From positions 248,001-312,000 of the forward strand of contig NW_012236520.1 of assembly GCF_000787575.1 (NCBI RefSeq): 64,000 nt of DNA, written 5' to 3'. This stretch comes from Acytostelium subglobosum LB1 (Eukaryota; Evosea; Eumycetozoa; Acytosteliales; Acytosteliaceae). Under the pieces are notes generated by a model that saw only the letters and a list, made by a program, of their open reading frames with translations, did not search any database and was not told where the DNA came from. Numbering within the stretch: the first letter of the stretch is position 1; each line of letters starts with the position of its first letter. A program made the translations under genes and the position numbers. This document shows, piece after piece, positions 1 through 11,924 of this stretch.

Positions 1-2014
1 CGTCACCTCTGTGCCCAGTGACTCGCCGGACGACTACGCAGCATTGCAAGACTTGAAGCAGAAGGAGCCATTGAGAAAGAAGTTCAACTTGGACGACTCG
101 TGGGTCCTCCCATTCGAGGTCGTTCCCATCATCAACATCCCCGACTACTCCACCACGGCCGCCGTCAAGGCCTACCAGGACTTGAACATCAAGTCGCAGA
201 ACGATCGCGCTTTGCTCGACCAGGCCAAGGACTTGGTGTACATGCGTGGTTTCAATGAGGGCATCATGATGGTTGGTCAGTACGCTGGCAAGAAGGTTGC
301 CGACGTCAAGAAGCAGATCAAGGACGAGCTCGTCGAGAGTGGACAGGCCTGCAACTACAGCGAGCCAACATCACCAGTCACCTCGCGTTCCGGTGACGAG
401 TGTGTCGTTGCCTTGACCGATCAGTGGTACATCAACTATGGTGAGGAGGACCCCGAGTGGCGCAACCAAGTGATCAAGACTCTCGAGTCGATGGAGCTCT
501 ACTCGCCAGAGACCAGGAAGCGTTTCGAAGCCGCCATCAACTGGCTCAACCAGTGGGCATGCTCGCGTTCGTTCGGTCTTGGCACCAGATTGCCATGGGA
601 CGAGCAGTTCTTGATCGAGTCGCTCTCAGACTCCACCATCTACATGGCCTTTTACACCATTGCTCACTTGTTGCAGTCGGACTTCAACGGCAAGGTCGTT
701 GGCACTGCTGGTATCCAGGCTGGTCAGCTCACCCGCGCTGTCTGGGACCACATCCTCTTGGACAAGCCATACCCCGAGGGCTGTGGCATCATCAAGGAGA
801 CACTCTCCGTGTTGAAGCGCGAGTTCAACTACTGGTACCCATTGGATCTCCGTGTCAGTGGCTTCGACTTGGTCCAGAACCATTTGACCTTCTTCCTCTA
901 CAACCACGCAGCCATCTTTGCCGAGAAGATGCAGCCACGCGGCATCCGTACCAACGGATTCGTCTTGCTCAACGGTGAGAAGATGTCAAAGTCGAGCGGC
1001 AACTTCCTCACTCTCTTTGACTCTGTGCAGCAGTACTCTGCCGACGGCACTCGTATTGCCTTGGCCGACGCTGGTGATGGACTTGAGGACGCCAACTTTG
1101 TCGACAAGACCGCCTTGTCCGCCTTGTTCAAGCTCTACACCCAGCTCCAGTGGGTGCAGGAGATGATCGACGCCAAGGCCAAGTTCTACACCGGTGCCCC
1201 CACCCGTTTGCAAGACATCATCTTTGAGTCTGAGATCAACCGTGCCATCGTCAAGGCCGACGAGGCCTACCAGAAGTCTCAGTTCAGAGAGGCGTTGCAC
1301 ACCACCTTCTTCGATATGATCAACGTGCGCGATCACTACAAGATGGTGATGGGTGCCGATGAGAACATGAACCACGACCTCATCTTTAGATACATCGAGA
1401 CACAAGCCATCCTCCTCTTCCCAATCACCCCGCACTTCTCCCAGAAGGTGTTCAGCATGCTTGGCAAGGGCTCCGTGGCCAAGGCCAGATGGCCAACCGT
1501 GTCCAACATCGATCACCTCGCCTTGAGAACCAACGACTACCTTAAGAACACAGTGTACGAGGCCAGAAACAAGATTGGCATGTTCCTCAAGGGCAAGAAC
1601 AAGGGTGGAAAGACCGATGCCAAGGCTGAGAAGGCCACCATCTACATCACCAAGACGTTCCCCAAGTGGAAGCAGACCGTGTTGATCTACCTCCAGTCCA
1701 TTTACAACGACGCCACTCGCACCTTCACCAAGGACATCAATGCCATTCTCGAGGATCTCAAGAAGGACCAGGAGCTCAAGCCACAGCTCTCCAACATGAT
1801 GGCCTACGTCAGAATGCTCCAGGACGACATCAAGATCGAAGGCAAGCAGGCCCTCGACACATCCATGCCATTCGATGAGAAGGACGTCATCCAACAGAAC
1901 CTCGAGTACGTCACCAGATCACTCGAGTTGGCCACCATTGAGGTCCAAGAGGTTATCGATGTCACCGTCAAGGGTGCTCCAACCCCAGGCAAGCCAACCT
2001 ACTTGATCCAATAA
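1..2014 (+). CDS. leuS: Leucyl-tRNA synthetase, cytosolic, C-terminal part (5' truncated by window)
   Basis: Charges tRNA-Leu with leucine in the cytosol. The reading frame is already open at base 2 and begins with the VTSVPSDSPDDYAAL stretch typical of the end of the editing (CP1) domain, so the upstream catalytic and most of the editing domain lie outside the window. The visible part contains the second half of the class I catalytic core, with the KMSKS signature at about 980-994 in the context NGEKMSKSSGNF, then the anticodon-binding helical region and a eukaryotic/archaeal-type C-terminal extension. No intron is seen in 2 kb. Strong C-ending codon preference suggests high expression. The stop is at 2012-2014. 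The archaeal/eukaryotic LeuRS type is clear; an organellar enzyme would look different. Confidence 0.95.
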   Translation, partial: VTSVPSDSPDDYAALQDLKQKEPLRKKFNLDDSWVLPFEVVPIINIPDYSTTAAVKAYQDLNIKSQNDRALLDQAKDLVYMRGFNEGIMMVGQYAGKKVADVKKQIKDELVESGQACNYSEPTSPVTSRSGDECVVALTDQWYINYGEEDPEWRNQVIKTLESMELYSPETRKRFEAAINWLNQWACSRSFGLGTRLPWDEQFLIESLSDSTIYMAFYTIAHLLQSDFNGKVVGTAGIQAGQLTRAVWDHILLDKPYPEGCGIIKETLSVLKREFNYWYPLDLRVSGFDLVQNHLTFFLYNHAAIFAEKMQPRGIRTNGFVLLNGEKMSKSSGNFLTLFDSVQQYSADGTRIALADAGDGLEDANFVDKTALSALFKLYTQLQWVQEMIDAKAKFYTGAPTRLQDIIFESEINRAIVKADEAYQKSQFREALHTTFFDMINVRDHYKMVMGADENMNHDLIFRYIETQAILLFPITPHFSQKVFSMLGKGSVAKARWPTVSNIDHLALRTNDYLKNTVYEARNKIGMFLKGKNKGGKTDAKAEKATIYITKTFPKWKQTVLIYLQSIYNDATRTFTKDINAILEDLKKDQELKPQLSNMMAYVRMLQDDIKIEGKQALDTSMPFDEKDVIQQNLEYVTRSLELATIEVQEVIDVTVKGAPTPGKPTYLIQ

Positions 2015-2335
2015 ACAATCAAACTTTGTCCATCCCCAATACTAATTACCGACTTACATTGTCTATTAATATTTTGGAATCCACCAAAGAATACATTGTC
2101 ACCTACACATCGATGTGCAAGGAGAAAGCAAACAAAACGAGGGACAGGAGGAAGGTAGAATTGAATAAACTATGAACCATGTGCATCATCACTACACGAC
2201 CCATTGTTGATTCAAACCAACCATGATCCTATATTTAGATGTAGACCCAATCATTCTTCCTATTAAATCAATTGATTGCCCATAATTGATTATGGTTTCT
2301 TTCAAATCTTTCCCATATTGGTCTTTTCCCGACCA

Positions 2336-2355
2336 TGGGTCAAGGCCTTGACCCA
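2336..2355. repeat. 20-base perfect palindrome (core AAGGCCTT)
   Basis: TGGGTCAAGGCCTTGACCCA equals its own reverse complement. In RNA it could fold as a hairpin on either strand, which would suit a shared 3'-end region; as DNA it could be a dimeric protein site. Confidence 0.7.
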
Positions 2356-2456
2356 GACTAGCAATACTAAAGTACCTAAGTATATTGCCAAGTAGTCGCC
2401 AGAGTAAATACCAAAGTAGTCGCCAAATAATATTGACGCTCTAGGTGGGAGTTTGA

Positions 2457-2476
2457 TTGATGAAGGCCTTCATCAA
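2457..2476. repeat. 20-base perfect palindrome (core AAGGCCTT)
   Basis: TTGATGAAGGCCTTCATCAA equals its own reverse complement. It shares the central eight bases with the palindrome 121 bases to the left but has different arms, so it is not a simple duplicate. It lies 64 bases beyond the dioxygenase stop codon. Confidence 0.7.
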
Positions 2477-2539
2477 GTGCATAATAGAGAATTACAAGGG
2501 ATATGTACAATAAACACTTGATGAACAAGTTTATTCATT

Positions 2540-3484
2540 CTAATGAACATAGGCATCAAGGCCAGCAAGCTTCCTTGCTCGGTCGGTGAGGGTCGGAAGT
2601 GTTTCCTCTTCGAATTGGAAGTTGACATGGGTCCTCGGTGCCTTGGGGAAGAGCTTGATGTTCTCGGCAGCCCAATGACTGGTCATTCGCTTCTCATAGA
2701 AGGCGTTCTGCTTCTTGCCCAAGTCCTCCTTGGTGATCAATGATGCGGGTTGGTATGATGTGTAGATCACCATACGACATTTGCCAGCGGTTGGTGCACA
2801 AGCCCAGTGGATTGTACGTGAGTCCCACAGAACTACATCGCCAACATTGCAGCATACCTTTATCTCCTTGCAGTCCTTGAAGTAGTTGAGCTTCCTGGGG
2901 TCGTCATTGAACTTGTACCAGTCGCCATGGGAGTTGATGTGCTGCTCGGTGAAGTATTTGTCGTGTTGAAGATGCGACTTCTCGTAGACGATGAGGCCGC
3001 CATCGTTCTGTTGGCAGTCCATCAGATTGAGGAATCCTTGAATGCATCGGAAGCCAAACTTCTCGCTTCCCTGATCAAAGTGAGGCCATGGCCTGCCCAG
3101 GTCTTGTCCTGGACGCGCCAGGTTGCCTCCATCAAAGCTGACCAAAAGTTCATCAGTGTTGTAGATCTGAGTGAAGATATCGATGATTGGTTGCTCGGAC
3201 CTAATGTCCCAGACGAATTGATTCTGACCAAATGAGTACTGTTGTAGGATGCCGTGGATGTTACTCGGCCACTTCTCATCAGTCCATGTTGATCGCTTGT
3301 TGCGATCGATGCCCGTACCAAAATCCTCGAGCCACTTCCAAAATGCAGACCTATACACCTCACATCTCTCCTCTGGTACAACATTGCGTACTATTGCCCA
3401 ACCATTATTATAAAGGTCCTTTCTCCATTGTGGCCAATCCTCTCTAAAAGTATTACAAGATTCTTCTAATATTGATTCGGACAT
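2540..3484 (-). CDS. Phytanoyl-CoA dioxygenase (PhyH) family protein
   Basis: Predicted Fe(II)/2-oxoglutarate-dependent dioxygenase of 314 residues, one exon. The double-stranded beta-helix metal triad is visible: HFD at residues 135-137 (first His and Asp) and the distal His226 in RTIHWA. A downstream Arg (R237 in KCRMVIY) can bind 2-oxoglutarate. The conserved GDVVLWDSRTIHWA block is typical of the PhyH family. No signal or peroxisomal targeting sequence is obvious; the C-terminus is AYVH. The true substrate is unknown; members act on fatty acyl-CoAs, small metabolites or proteins. It converges with LeuRS across a 0.5 kb spacer. Confidence 0.85.
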   Translation of the reverse strand: MSESILEESCNTFREDWPQWRKDLYNNGWAIVRNVVPEERCEVYRSAFWKWLEDFGTGIDRNKRSTWTDEKWPSNIHGILQQYSFGQNQFVWDIRSEQPIIDIFTQIYNTDELLVSFDGGNLARPGQDLGRPWPHFDQGSEKFGFRCIQGFLNLMDCQQNDGGLIVYEKSHLQHDKYFTEQHINSHGDWYKFNDDPRKLNYFKDCKEIKVCCNVGDVVLWDSRTIHWACAPTAGKCRMVIYTSYQPASLITKEDLGKKQNAFYEKRMTSHWAAENIKLFPKAPRTHVNFQFEEETLPTLTDRARKLAGLDAYVH

Positions 3485-4354
3485 TGTATAAATGTTTGAT
3501 TGTTTGTTCGATTGTTCGATTGATATAGATTGATTGTAAGTATGTATGTGTTATAACTTAGTTTAATAACTTAACTAATTAAACAAGTTGTTGGTGTTCA
3601 CCTCAACATTCTCTTCACTTTGGATGATCACAATGATGTCTGGTGCAAACCAACACGGAATTTTCAGAGAATGTAATTGGCAAGTTGTGTCTGCTAAGTG
3701 ATATCGAGAAACAATGAATGAATTTGGATGTAATAAGTATAATTATTCCACAACATAAATGGAATCAGTCATTGACTTAGGATTAATTGTTTATCTTTGG
3801 TTGGATTGGGGGTGTTGTTGAATGGAGCTGGGTTCCAATGGTTTCTAGTAATATCACTTGATAGGTATGATTGAGAAGAAAACCATGGTCCAATTACCAA
3901 TCAAACAACGGGTAATTTGTTGGGAATTTGCTAATTTGTAACGAAGTAAGAGAATCTCTGGGCATACATTGAGTATGATAGCGAAATCTCTAAAGAGTAT
4001 GTTTAGGTAACTACCTTTCAATAACATTAATCTTCAATGTAATCTATCATCATGTGGACCATATTGTTTATGGGTTGTCTGTTTGATCAAACAAATAAAA
4101 TGTTACAGCAAATGGAAAATATCAGGAAGATGTACTTCCAGCCAGGTAAATGATTGTCTTTGTTTGTGACCAATCACGAGAATGGAAAGAACATTCTTTG
4201 GTATTTTTCCAACCAGGCGCATCAATACATGGTCAATGTCTTCACCTTGGAAGTAAACAAGTCTCCAATTGGTTTCTCGACAAATGAACGCTATTACTCT
4301 ACATAGGAATTCTTCATAAGATAGGCCATCCAGATCAATCAATAAGTCAACCAA
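3485..4354. other. Intergenic spacer, no gene seen
   Basis: AT-rich spacer holding the promoter side of the dioxygenase and the 3' side of UBLCP1. An 83-codon minus-strand open frame at 4103-4354 has no family features and starts inside the 3' flank of UBLCP1; I regard it as chance. Confidence 0.5.
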
Positions 4355-5757
4355 TCAATCTTTATTATTCGTCCGCTTGGTCCATTCCTGTTGTTTGATC
4401 GATCAGTCAGCCAGTCAGTTAGTTGGTTAGTATGGATGGTTGTTTGATCGTTTGGTTGTTGATCAACACTTACATTATGGTTTACTTTGGTAACGTCTGA
4501 TTCTGTGGCCACAATCTTTAGATAGTGACTAAGATGATATAGTACATTGTCTGGTTGTTTCTGTTCCTTTATCTTAAAGGCTGGTATATGTACACCGTTC
4601 TTGGGATTCATGGCAAAGTTCTTGCTTAGATCATCCACGTGCAATGTGTTCTTGGCAGTGTAATACTGTCCCAACACCTTGTGACTCCAAATAATATCCA
4701 ACGCCTTGACCTGATGTTTGATCTTTGTTCTCTCCTTGCCTGACAATGCTCTATATGTTGTTACGCTAAACATCAATGTTTGATCCAAAACTATTTACTC
4801 GCTCAAATGGTCAGTACACATGTCACCATTCATTCAATCAATCAATCATTCATCATAACATACCAAAGCCAATCTTGAAGTTTGGGTTGGTCAGCATTCC
4901 AAGCTCTGTCAACTTGATCTCTATCCATTTCCAGCTCGTCTGTTGATTGATTGATTGATTGAGTGATTGAATGAATGAGTGAGTGGACTTGACACGTCAT
5001 GTCCTGGACACCTGGACCAACATACCTGTGACCAAATAGCAATATCATAATGCTCATATGATGCTGTAAGGAACTCCTCAAGGTATGGCCTCTTCATGTT
5101 GGCAACATCTTGATCCTTGAAGTCGAGTAATGTGTGATCGAGATCAAGTACCAACAACTTCTTGTTGGCACGTGGTGCGTTGATGATGGCAATCTCTGCC
5201 TTTTCTCTGATCTTGACCAGCTTGCTCTTGTTCTCCTCGAGATGAGACAACTCGTCCGAGTCGGGAATGTAGTCAAACTCCAGATCGTTAAAGACGTTGT
5301 CGGCGTCGGATGGGGGTGGCGCCTGGATGATCTGGGCCTCTGGTGTGCCCATCATAATGATACTGTGATTGGGTGGTATGTTCAGACTGCCAATCACGGT
5401 CTCATCGGGAGGCAGCAAACCCTTTGACAGGCCCAATATCTTTTGTCTCTTTGTCAACACATTGGTCAATGTCTCCAACTGTCTCTTCAAGTCCAATATA
5501 GTATTTGTCTTTTCTATCGATACCTTAAACTCCTTTCCACTCCATTTAGCTCTAATATTTATAATCTCTGCTGCTGCTGCTGGTGCTTCAACTACTAATG
5601 TTGTATTTGTATTTGTATTTGTATTTGTAGTAGATGTAGTTGTAGTAGTATGTATTGATGAATCTATGTCCTTCTCCTTATGTTGATCAGCAATAGGAGT
5701 ATCAACAGTCACCGCCGTGCCTGTTGTAGATGATTCAGTCCTTTCAGAATCAATCAT
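4355..5757 (-). CDS. ublcp1: Ubiquitin-like domain-containing CTD phosphatase (UBLCP1 type)
   Basis: Nuclear proteasome phosphatase: in other eukaryotes UBLCP1 dephosphorylates and restrains the 26S proteasome. Four exons are inferred: 5757-5026, 4939-4864, 4790-4474, 4387-4355, together 385 residues. After a Thr/Asn-rich leader (about 1-65) comes a ubiquitin-like fold (about 66-138), then the HAD/FCP-type phosphatase domain with the catalytic DLDHT motif at residues 205-209. The exon 2/3 junction rebuilds the conserved GFVLDQT segment. The last exon, EWTKRTNNKD, rebuilds the tail NHNEWTKR, matching the NHKxW pattern of the family. The low-complexity leader is longer than in the human protein (318 residues) and is probably a dictyostelid-type insertion. 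Confidence 0.9.
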
Positions 5758-6904
<1,147 letters not shown>

Positions 6905-7516
6905 GATAGCTGCACTACTCTCATTACTTTGCTCTTTCCTCTCAAGTCTTCTTCTGCTTCTTCATCTTATTCCTACTTATTCAAGTCCACTGTGCTCTCT
7001 CTCAAGAGTGTACTACTTACTAACCATCACCTACTCCTCCAACGTCCAATTCAAGAGGAATGTACTACCAATCGATCAATACAAATGATCAATAACAAGG
7101 ACGTCCCCCGATCTCAATCAATCATTCAATCATTCAATCAATCATCATATTCATTGATAATGTTTGTTTATTTGTTATATTTATATGGTATTATGGTTAC
7201 CAATACCATCCAACCATTTAAGGGGCCACAAGGTTCACTCACTCATTGCCCCTTCATCGATCAACATCAATCACGCAACACTGTTTGCTTCTGATCATTC
7301 TTTGCAAAGTTTAGGGGTTTGTTGACAAAATTCAATTTTGGTGACTTTTTGCAAAGAGTCATTCATTCATTCATTCATCATCAAAGTGAAGTGAACTCAT
7401 TCATTCATTTCATTCATCATACATTATATTTGTATTTATATATATATATCTATATCTCAAAGTAATAATAGTATATATCAGCAACAATAGTAATAACCAT
7501 AACAATTAAATAAGAA
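6905..7516. other. Intergenic spacer, no gene seen
   Basis: Contains the 3' flank of ARF1 and the AT-rich upstream region of the kinase gene, including CATT repeats near 7360-7420 and TATA-like runs near 7430-7480. The open frame at 6929-7294 is low-complexity and not convincing. Confidence 0.5.
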
Positions 7517-9824
7517 ATGGATTATAATATAATAAAGAATTATCTTTATTCGAATCCACCAAGCGATAGAGAAAAGATACCATCGTATTATATGCAGTTG
7601 AAGAATATTTTGGCTATATTGCATACGGATGATGATGATACTGCTGTGACACCAGAGGTCAAGTCAAACAATCAGGCAATCTCAGAGACGATCGAGGCCA
7701 AGATGAAGTATGTCGAGCAGAACTTCTCAGAGATGCTGCAGTTTGCAGGTGGTGACGGTCCGTCCTCGCCCAACCATCAGTCAACTGCCACTGGCGCGCA
7801 GTCCACGACGACCACCACCACGACCACTACAACAGAGACACAGCCCACTCAACATCATGACAATGCCTATGCCTACGTCAAGACAGCGATGATCCCCGTC
7901 GGCCTTGCTGGCCTTCCCCTCACTGAGAAGAAAAGGGTAAGAATCTGCGGATGGATAGATGGACGCGACACACCCATCACATCGCATCCTAATGACTCAC
8001 TCGCTCACTCACTCACTCAATCAATCAATCAATCAATCATATGACAGAGCCATCTCCATCATCATCACAAGAGCTACGGCCCTCCAGAGATCCCACCCGA
8101 GGAGATCTTGTTCGACCCAAAGGTCGATCATCTGGGCGGCGGAGCATATGGCAAGGTGTACCGAGCTACGTGTCGCAGTAAGAAGGTCGCCGTCAAGGTG
8201 CCAAAGAAACAGACACTGAGCGAATCAGAGCTCAAGTCGTTCAAGCATGAGGTTGAGATTTGGAAGCAGATCTATCATCCCAACGTTGTAATGTGCATGG
8301 GTGCCTGCACCAAGCCAGGCAAGATCATGATTGTCTCTGAGCTAATGCAGTCTGACCTCGAGAAGATCATCCATTCAGACTCACCTCCACCCCTGTACCA
8401 GCGTATCAAGATGGCCTACGATGCTGTAAGTAGTAGATCATCATTGATTGATTGATTGATTGAGTGGATGATGGTGTCACATGACTAACCAATCCATCAT
8501 GTCTACAGGCTCTTGGAATGAACTGGCTGCACGGCATTTGTAATATTCTTCACAGAGACTTAAAGCTAGCCAATCTAATGGTATGGAATAACATGTTCAT
8601 TGATAGATTGATTGATTGCGACACATTCTCACTCACTCAATCAATCAATCTAGATTGGCAAGGACAATACAGTAAAGATCACAGACTTTGGATTCTCCCA
8701 GGTGCTCAAGTCGGGCACGACAACGACTGATCAACGTGGACCAAAGGGAACAGCACTGTACATGGCACCAGAGGTGATGCAGAAGAAGGAGTTCAATGAG
8801 AAGGCCGATGTCTACAGCTTTGGTCTCATCCTCTATGAGTTGGCCACATGCGAGGAACTATTCCCAGAGTACACAGAGATACAACCATTCTCAAATGTAA
8901 TACTGATCACTCAACCAATCAATCTATCGATCATTCAATCACTCACTCACTCGTTCATACTCGCGTAGGCCATTTGCAACCAGAGACTTAGACCAACGAT
9001 TCCAGCTGACTTGCCCAAGTCATTGGCGGCATTGATGCAGAGATGTTGGGATCACGACCCATCACTACGTCCATCCTTCTCAGAGGTATCGTCCAAGATG
9101 AATGAAGTGCTGATCGATATTGCAATCTCTGGCAATCCCAATGCAGCGGCATTTTGGAAGAACTCATTCGGCACACCCGATGATGTCAAGTGGGCAGAGT
9201 TTGCCATGAAGTTATCCAAGGCCACCAATGTAGATATCCGTGACATTGATATACTATCCAACCTCTTTGGTAAGTCCCATCCTATTCTGTGCTGTTCTTT
9301 CCTGTCAATCAATCAAACTAATCACTCAATCAATCTTAGTGCTATCACCAACTAATGAGGATACAAGCAGTGGAGTGGTCAACATTGAACGATTCGAGTT
9401 GATGACCAAATGGTTCGGACCATTCTATAGCAATGGAGTGGGCGCAGCGATACTGCAAGAGATGATGGCATTGCTGAAGAAGCTATGGTTCCACTTTGAC
9501 ATATCGCGCGATGTCTCTGAGCGTCGCTTGCGAGGACGTGCCGAGAACACGTTCTTGATTCGTCTGAGCCTCAACGACCCGGTCAACACGCCACTCACCA
9601 TCTCCAAGATCAAGAACTCCAAGCCAACACACAAGAGAGTGGCGCGTGAGGATGAGCCGCCCTCTGCCGAGTACCCGCTGGGCTGCAAGTTCAGAGTGCC
9701 CATCGATGGCCAGGACATATGCTTCAGCAGTGTCATTGCCATTGTCGACAAGCTAAAGTCAATCAACAACCTTGGCAGTGAATGTCCACACAATGAGATC
9801 AAGATACCATACGTCAATGACTAA
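7517..9824 (+). CDS. SHK-type protein kinase with C-terminal SH2 domain
   Basis: Cytosolic signalling kinase of the dictyostelid Shk group, in which a tyrosine-kinase-like kinase domain precedes an SH2 domain. Six exons are inferred: 7517-7936, 8048-8425, 8509-8580, 8654-8896, 8969-9269, 9340-9824, giving 632 residues. An N-terminal region with a Thr run (about 98-107) is followed by the kinase: glycine loop LGGGAYG near 169-175, VAVK Lys190, catalytic HRDLKLAN with Asp283, DFG at 301-303, and ALYMAPEV. The SH2 domain (about 519-610) begins WFHFDISRD and has the FLIRLS strand with the phosphotyrosine-binding Arg. All active-site residues are present. Which Shk paralogue (A-E) it matches cannot be told. 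Introns carry GATT runs near donors and CAAT runs near acceptors. Confidence 0.93.
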
Positions 9825-10651
9825 CGATAGTCCAACTAATGAGATCAAGCAATGATGTCAAGCTCATGCCATGCAATGCAATGCAATGAAATGCTCTGGT
9901 CCCTGAGTCAGCATTGCCATGTTTGCTTGTTTGCAAATGAATGATTCATCATTCACAGACGTCTGTGCCTCTACCCTACCCCTGCCCTGCCCTACCCTCT
10001 ACCCTACCATACCCTACAATCACGATTAATTAAAGGTCATAGTATCGTTGTCGGAAAATCACCTTACTTGCACAACAACTCCGACCAACAACAACAACAA
10101 CAACATCCAAATCGGATAGTCAATGGTGAGAGTGAGTGAAGTGTGTGGTCCTTCGTTCGATTCATTGATGCCACGATTGATGCCTTGATCAGCGCAACGA
10201 CGTAATACTGGTCGACTTTGAGGATACCACCATCTAAAGCAAGACGAGAATAAAAACTCCCATTGTTTCTGATAACCAGGAAGTAGCAGGTCATGTGATG
10301 AATACTCACACAACATAGACTCGTCTTTGATCGATGCAAAGAAAACGACCCCTCCCTTTTTCAGTTATTACTCACACCAAAGTGGTGTTTGCAAAGGATA
10401 CAAGGCCCACGCTGATTGATTGACATAGTTAGGGGGTGGGTGGTTAGGGGGTTGGTCTACCTTTGTACCACTCACGAACAAAGGTCTTGATCTCAGTTTA
10501 GTCAGGTGGTCCACGACACGCACTCAATCTATTATCTATTTATTAAAGTCGTTGTGTTCTACGTCAATCACAACGATCTCATTCATTCATTCAAATATAC
10601 TTCACCATCTATCCATTATCTATAATCAAACAATATATATATATTACAAGT
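9825..10651. other. Intergenic spacer with low-complexity repeats
   Basis: Holds AATGC repeats (9870-9893), a degenerate CCCTA/CCCTG run (9971-10018) and G-rich GGTTAGGGGG stretches (10429-10460). Minus-strand open frames at 10059-10339 overlap each other and end in a Cys/Leu run encoded by CAA repeats; they lack recognisable features. AT-rich upstream region of the hydrolase at 10560-10650. Confidence 0.5.
9971..10018. repeat. Degenerate CCCTA/CCCTG tandem repeat
   Basis: About ten imperfect copies of a TACCC/TGCCC unit. It resembles telomere-type C-rich repeats but is short and internal; more likely simple slippage. Confidence 0.6.
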
Positions 10652-11777
10652 ATGAATCAATCAATGTTGCCACCCAACTCGGCATACCCTTGGGACTTGA
10701 TGTCCTTGTTGACATCTCTCACATCGATGATGGCAATGACCATCGCTGTCTTGTCAATCTTATTGGCACTATTCATATACGCTGCCTACAAGGCACTGAT
10801 CCGTTTCCCATGGCTTAGACCATTTACACCTGGCCAAGGCGATCCACTCACAGAGTGGGGAATCAAATACGAAGAGGTCGAGTTCAAAGCTTTCGATACT
10901 GATCACCTGATCCGAGGCTGGTGGGTACCTGCCGCACATGACAATGGTATGTTGATCAATCAATCAATCATTCTTGGAACCATTCCACTCACTAACCCAT
11001 TCAATCAATCAATCAATGATAGACTTGAAGATATCAATCATCGCTCTTCATGGATCTGGAAGAGATAAGCATAACTACTTCCAACATATTAGACACTTCC
11101 ACGAGATTGGATTGAATTCATTGATCTTTGATTGCCGTGAGAGTCTATGTGATAAGGACCAGACTGGAAAGGGACTGGGCTACTCATTCAGAGAGCACAA
11201 GGATGTCCGTGCAGCCATCCACTACGTCAAGAACACTCACACCACTCAATCAAAGAAGTTGATCGTCACTGGCATTTCAATGGGCGCCGCAAGCGTCGTA
11301 GTCGCATGCTCCAAGGATCGCGAGCTGATTGATGGCGTCATTGCCGAGGCTTGCTACAGTCATCCCAAGGACGCCTGGCAACACAACATCGAGAGGAACC
11401 TCAAGGAGGGTGTCAAGGCCTTTGCCTCAATCTCTGCCCTCTCCAAGGTCCTGCCAACATCAATCCCAAAGTGGCTCATGGATGCTATCCTCTCGACCAC
11501 TATGTCAGTGATATTGCGCTCCGAGCACAACCTACACGAGTCTGATGTGCCAGTGCACCACATTGCCAACATCAGTCCAAAGCCTGTGATGCTCATCCAC
11601 AACACCAGGGACAATGTTGTTCCCTATCGCAATTCACTGGCCTTGATTGAGGCTGCTCGCGAGCCAAAGGAACTTTGGACCATCGACAACGGACAGCCAC
11701 TCCACGTCACTGCCATCGAGAACGACTTGACCAACGAGTACATCGAACGTCTAAATAAGTTTATCGAGAGCATTTAA
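10652..11777 (+). CDS. Membrane-anchored alpha/beta hydrolase
   Basis: Predicted serine hydrolase of 349 residues, two exons (10652-10946, 11023-11777). An N-terminal transmembrane segment (about 26-48, MAMTIAVLSILLALF) anchors it. The alpha/beta core follows, with the oxyanion-region HGSGRDK, the nucleophile elbow GISMG (Ser184), a late Asp in NTRDNVVP and a C-terminal His in QPLHVT, so a full Ser-Asp-His triad is plausible. The layout resembles the ABHD13/BEM46 or bacterial YqkD-like groups; no exact family is claimed and the substrate is unknown. The intron ends in typical CAAT repeats. Confidence 0.8.
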
Positions 11778-11924
11778 TAAACGTTAGAGATATATATAGA
11801 TTATACGCCAAACTAAAGTGTGTGTTTCCATGTATTTCCATGTGTTTCCACTCTGCTTCCACCCTGTTTCCGTGTGTTTCCGCTGTTACCACCTCTGGCG
11901 CAATCACCTGAATTGGAGCTCCAC
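11778..11924. repeat. Imperfect TTTCCGTG/TTTCCATG repeat at convergent 3' ends
   Basis: From about 11823 to 11885 the sequence repeats a GTTTCC(A/G)(T/C) unit some six times between the convergent hydrolase and dehydratase genes. Possible transcription-end element or simple repeat. Confidence 0.4.

Larger units (their letters stand above)
2015..2539. other. Convergent intergenic spacer with two 20-base palindromes
   Basis: This spacer lies between the 3' ends of LeuRS and the dioxygenase gene. It holds two perfect 20-base palindromes (2336-2355 and 2457-2476) with the same central AAGGCCTT, plus a short direct repeat AAGTAGTCGCCA near 2391 and 2415. No convincing coding region. Confidence 0.6.

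Noticed and set aside
986-1894. Long antisense ORF (302 codons) within LeuRS
   Set aside because: Strand shadow caused by C-ending codons; translation is Val/Leu/His-rich without domains. Similar shadows over Hsp70, PABP and lectin genes were dropped too.
4102-4112. TTACAGCAA motif resembling the conserved box of dictyostelid class I RNAs
   Set aside because: Only 9 bases match as I recall the motif; no upstream promoter element or closing stem was found. A similar CTTTACAGCAA on the minus strand at about 53789-53799 was rejected for the same reason.
4103-4354. 83-codon minus-strand ORF after UBLCP1
   Set aside because: Starts inside the UBLCP1 3' flank, has no motif or homologous feel, and UBLCP1 is complete without it.
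10141-10180. GTTCGATTC as a tRNA T-arm
   Set aside because: No A box, anticodon arm or acceptor stem around it.
10059-10339. Two overlapping minus-strand ORFs as a small gene
   Set aside because: Both end in low-complexity Cys or Leu runs made by CAA repeats; a GTGAGT..CAG intron can be imagined but gives no recognisable protein.
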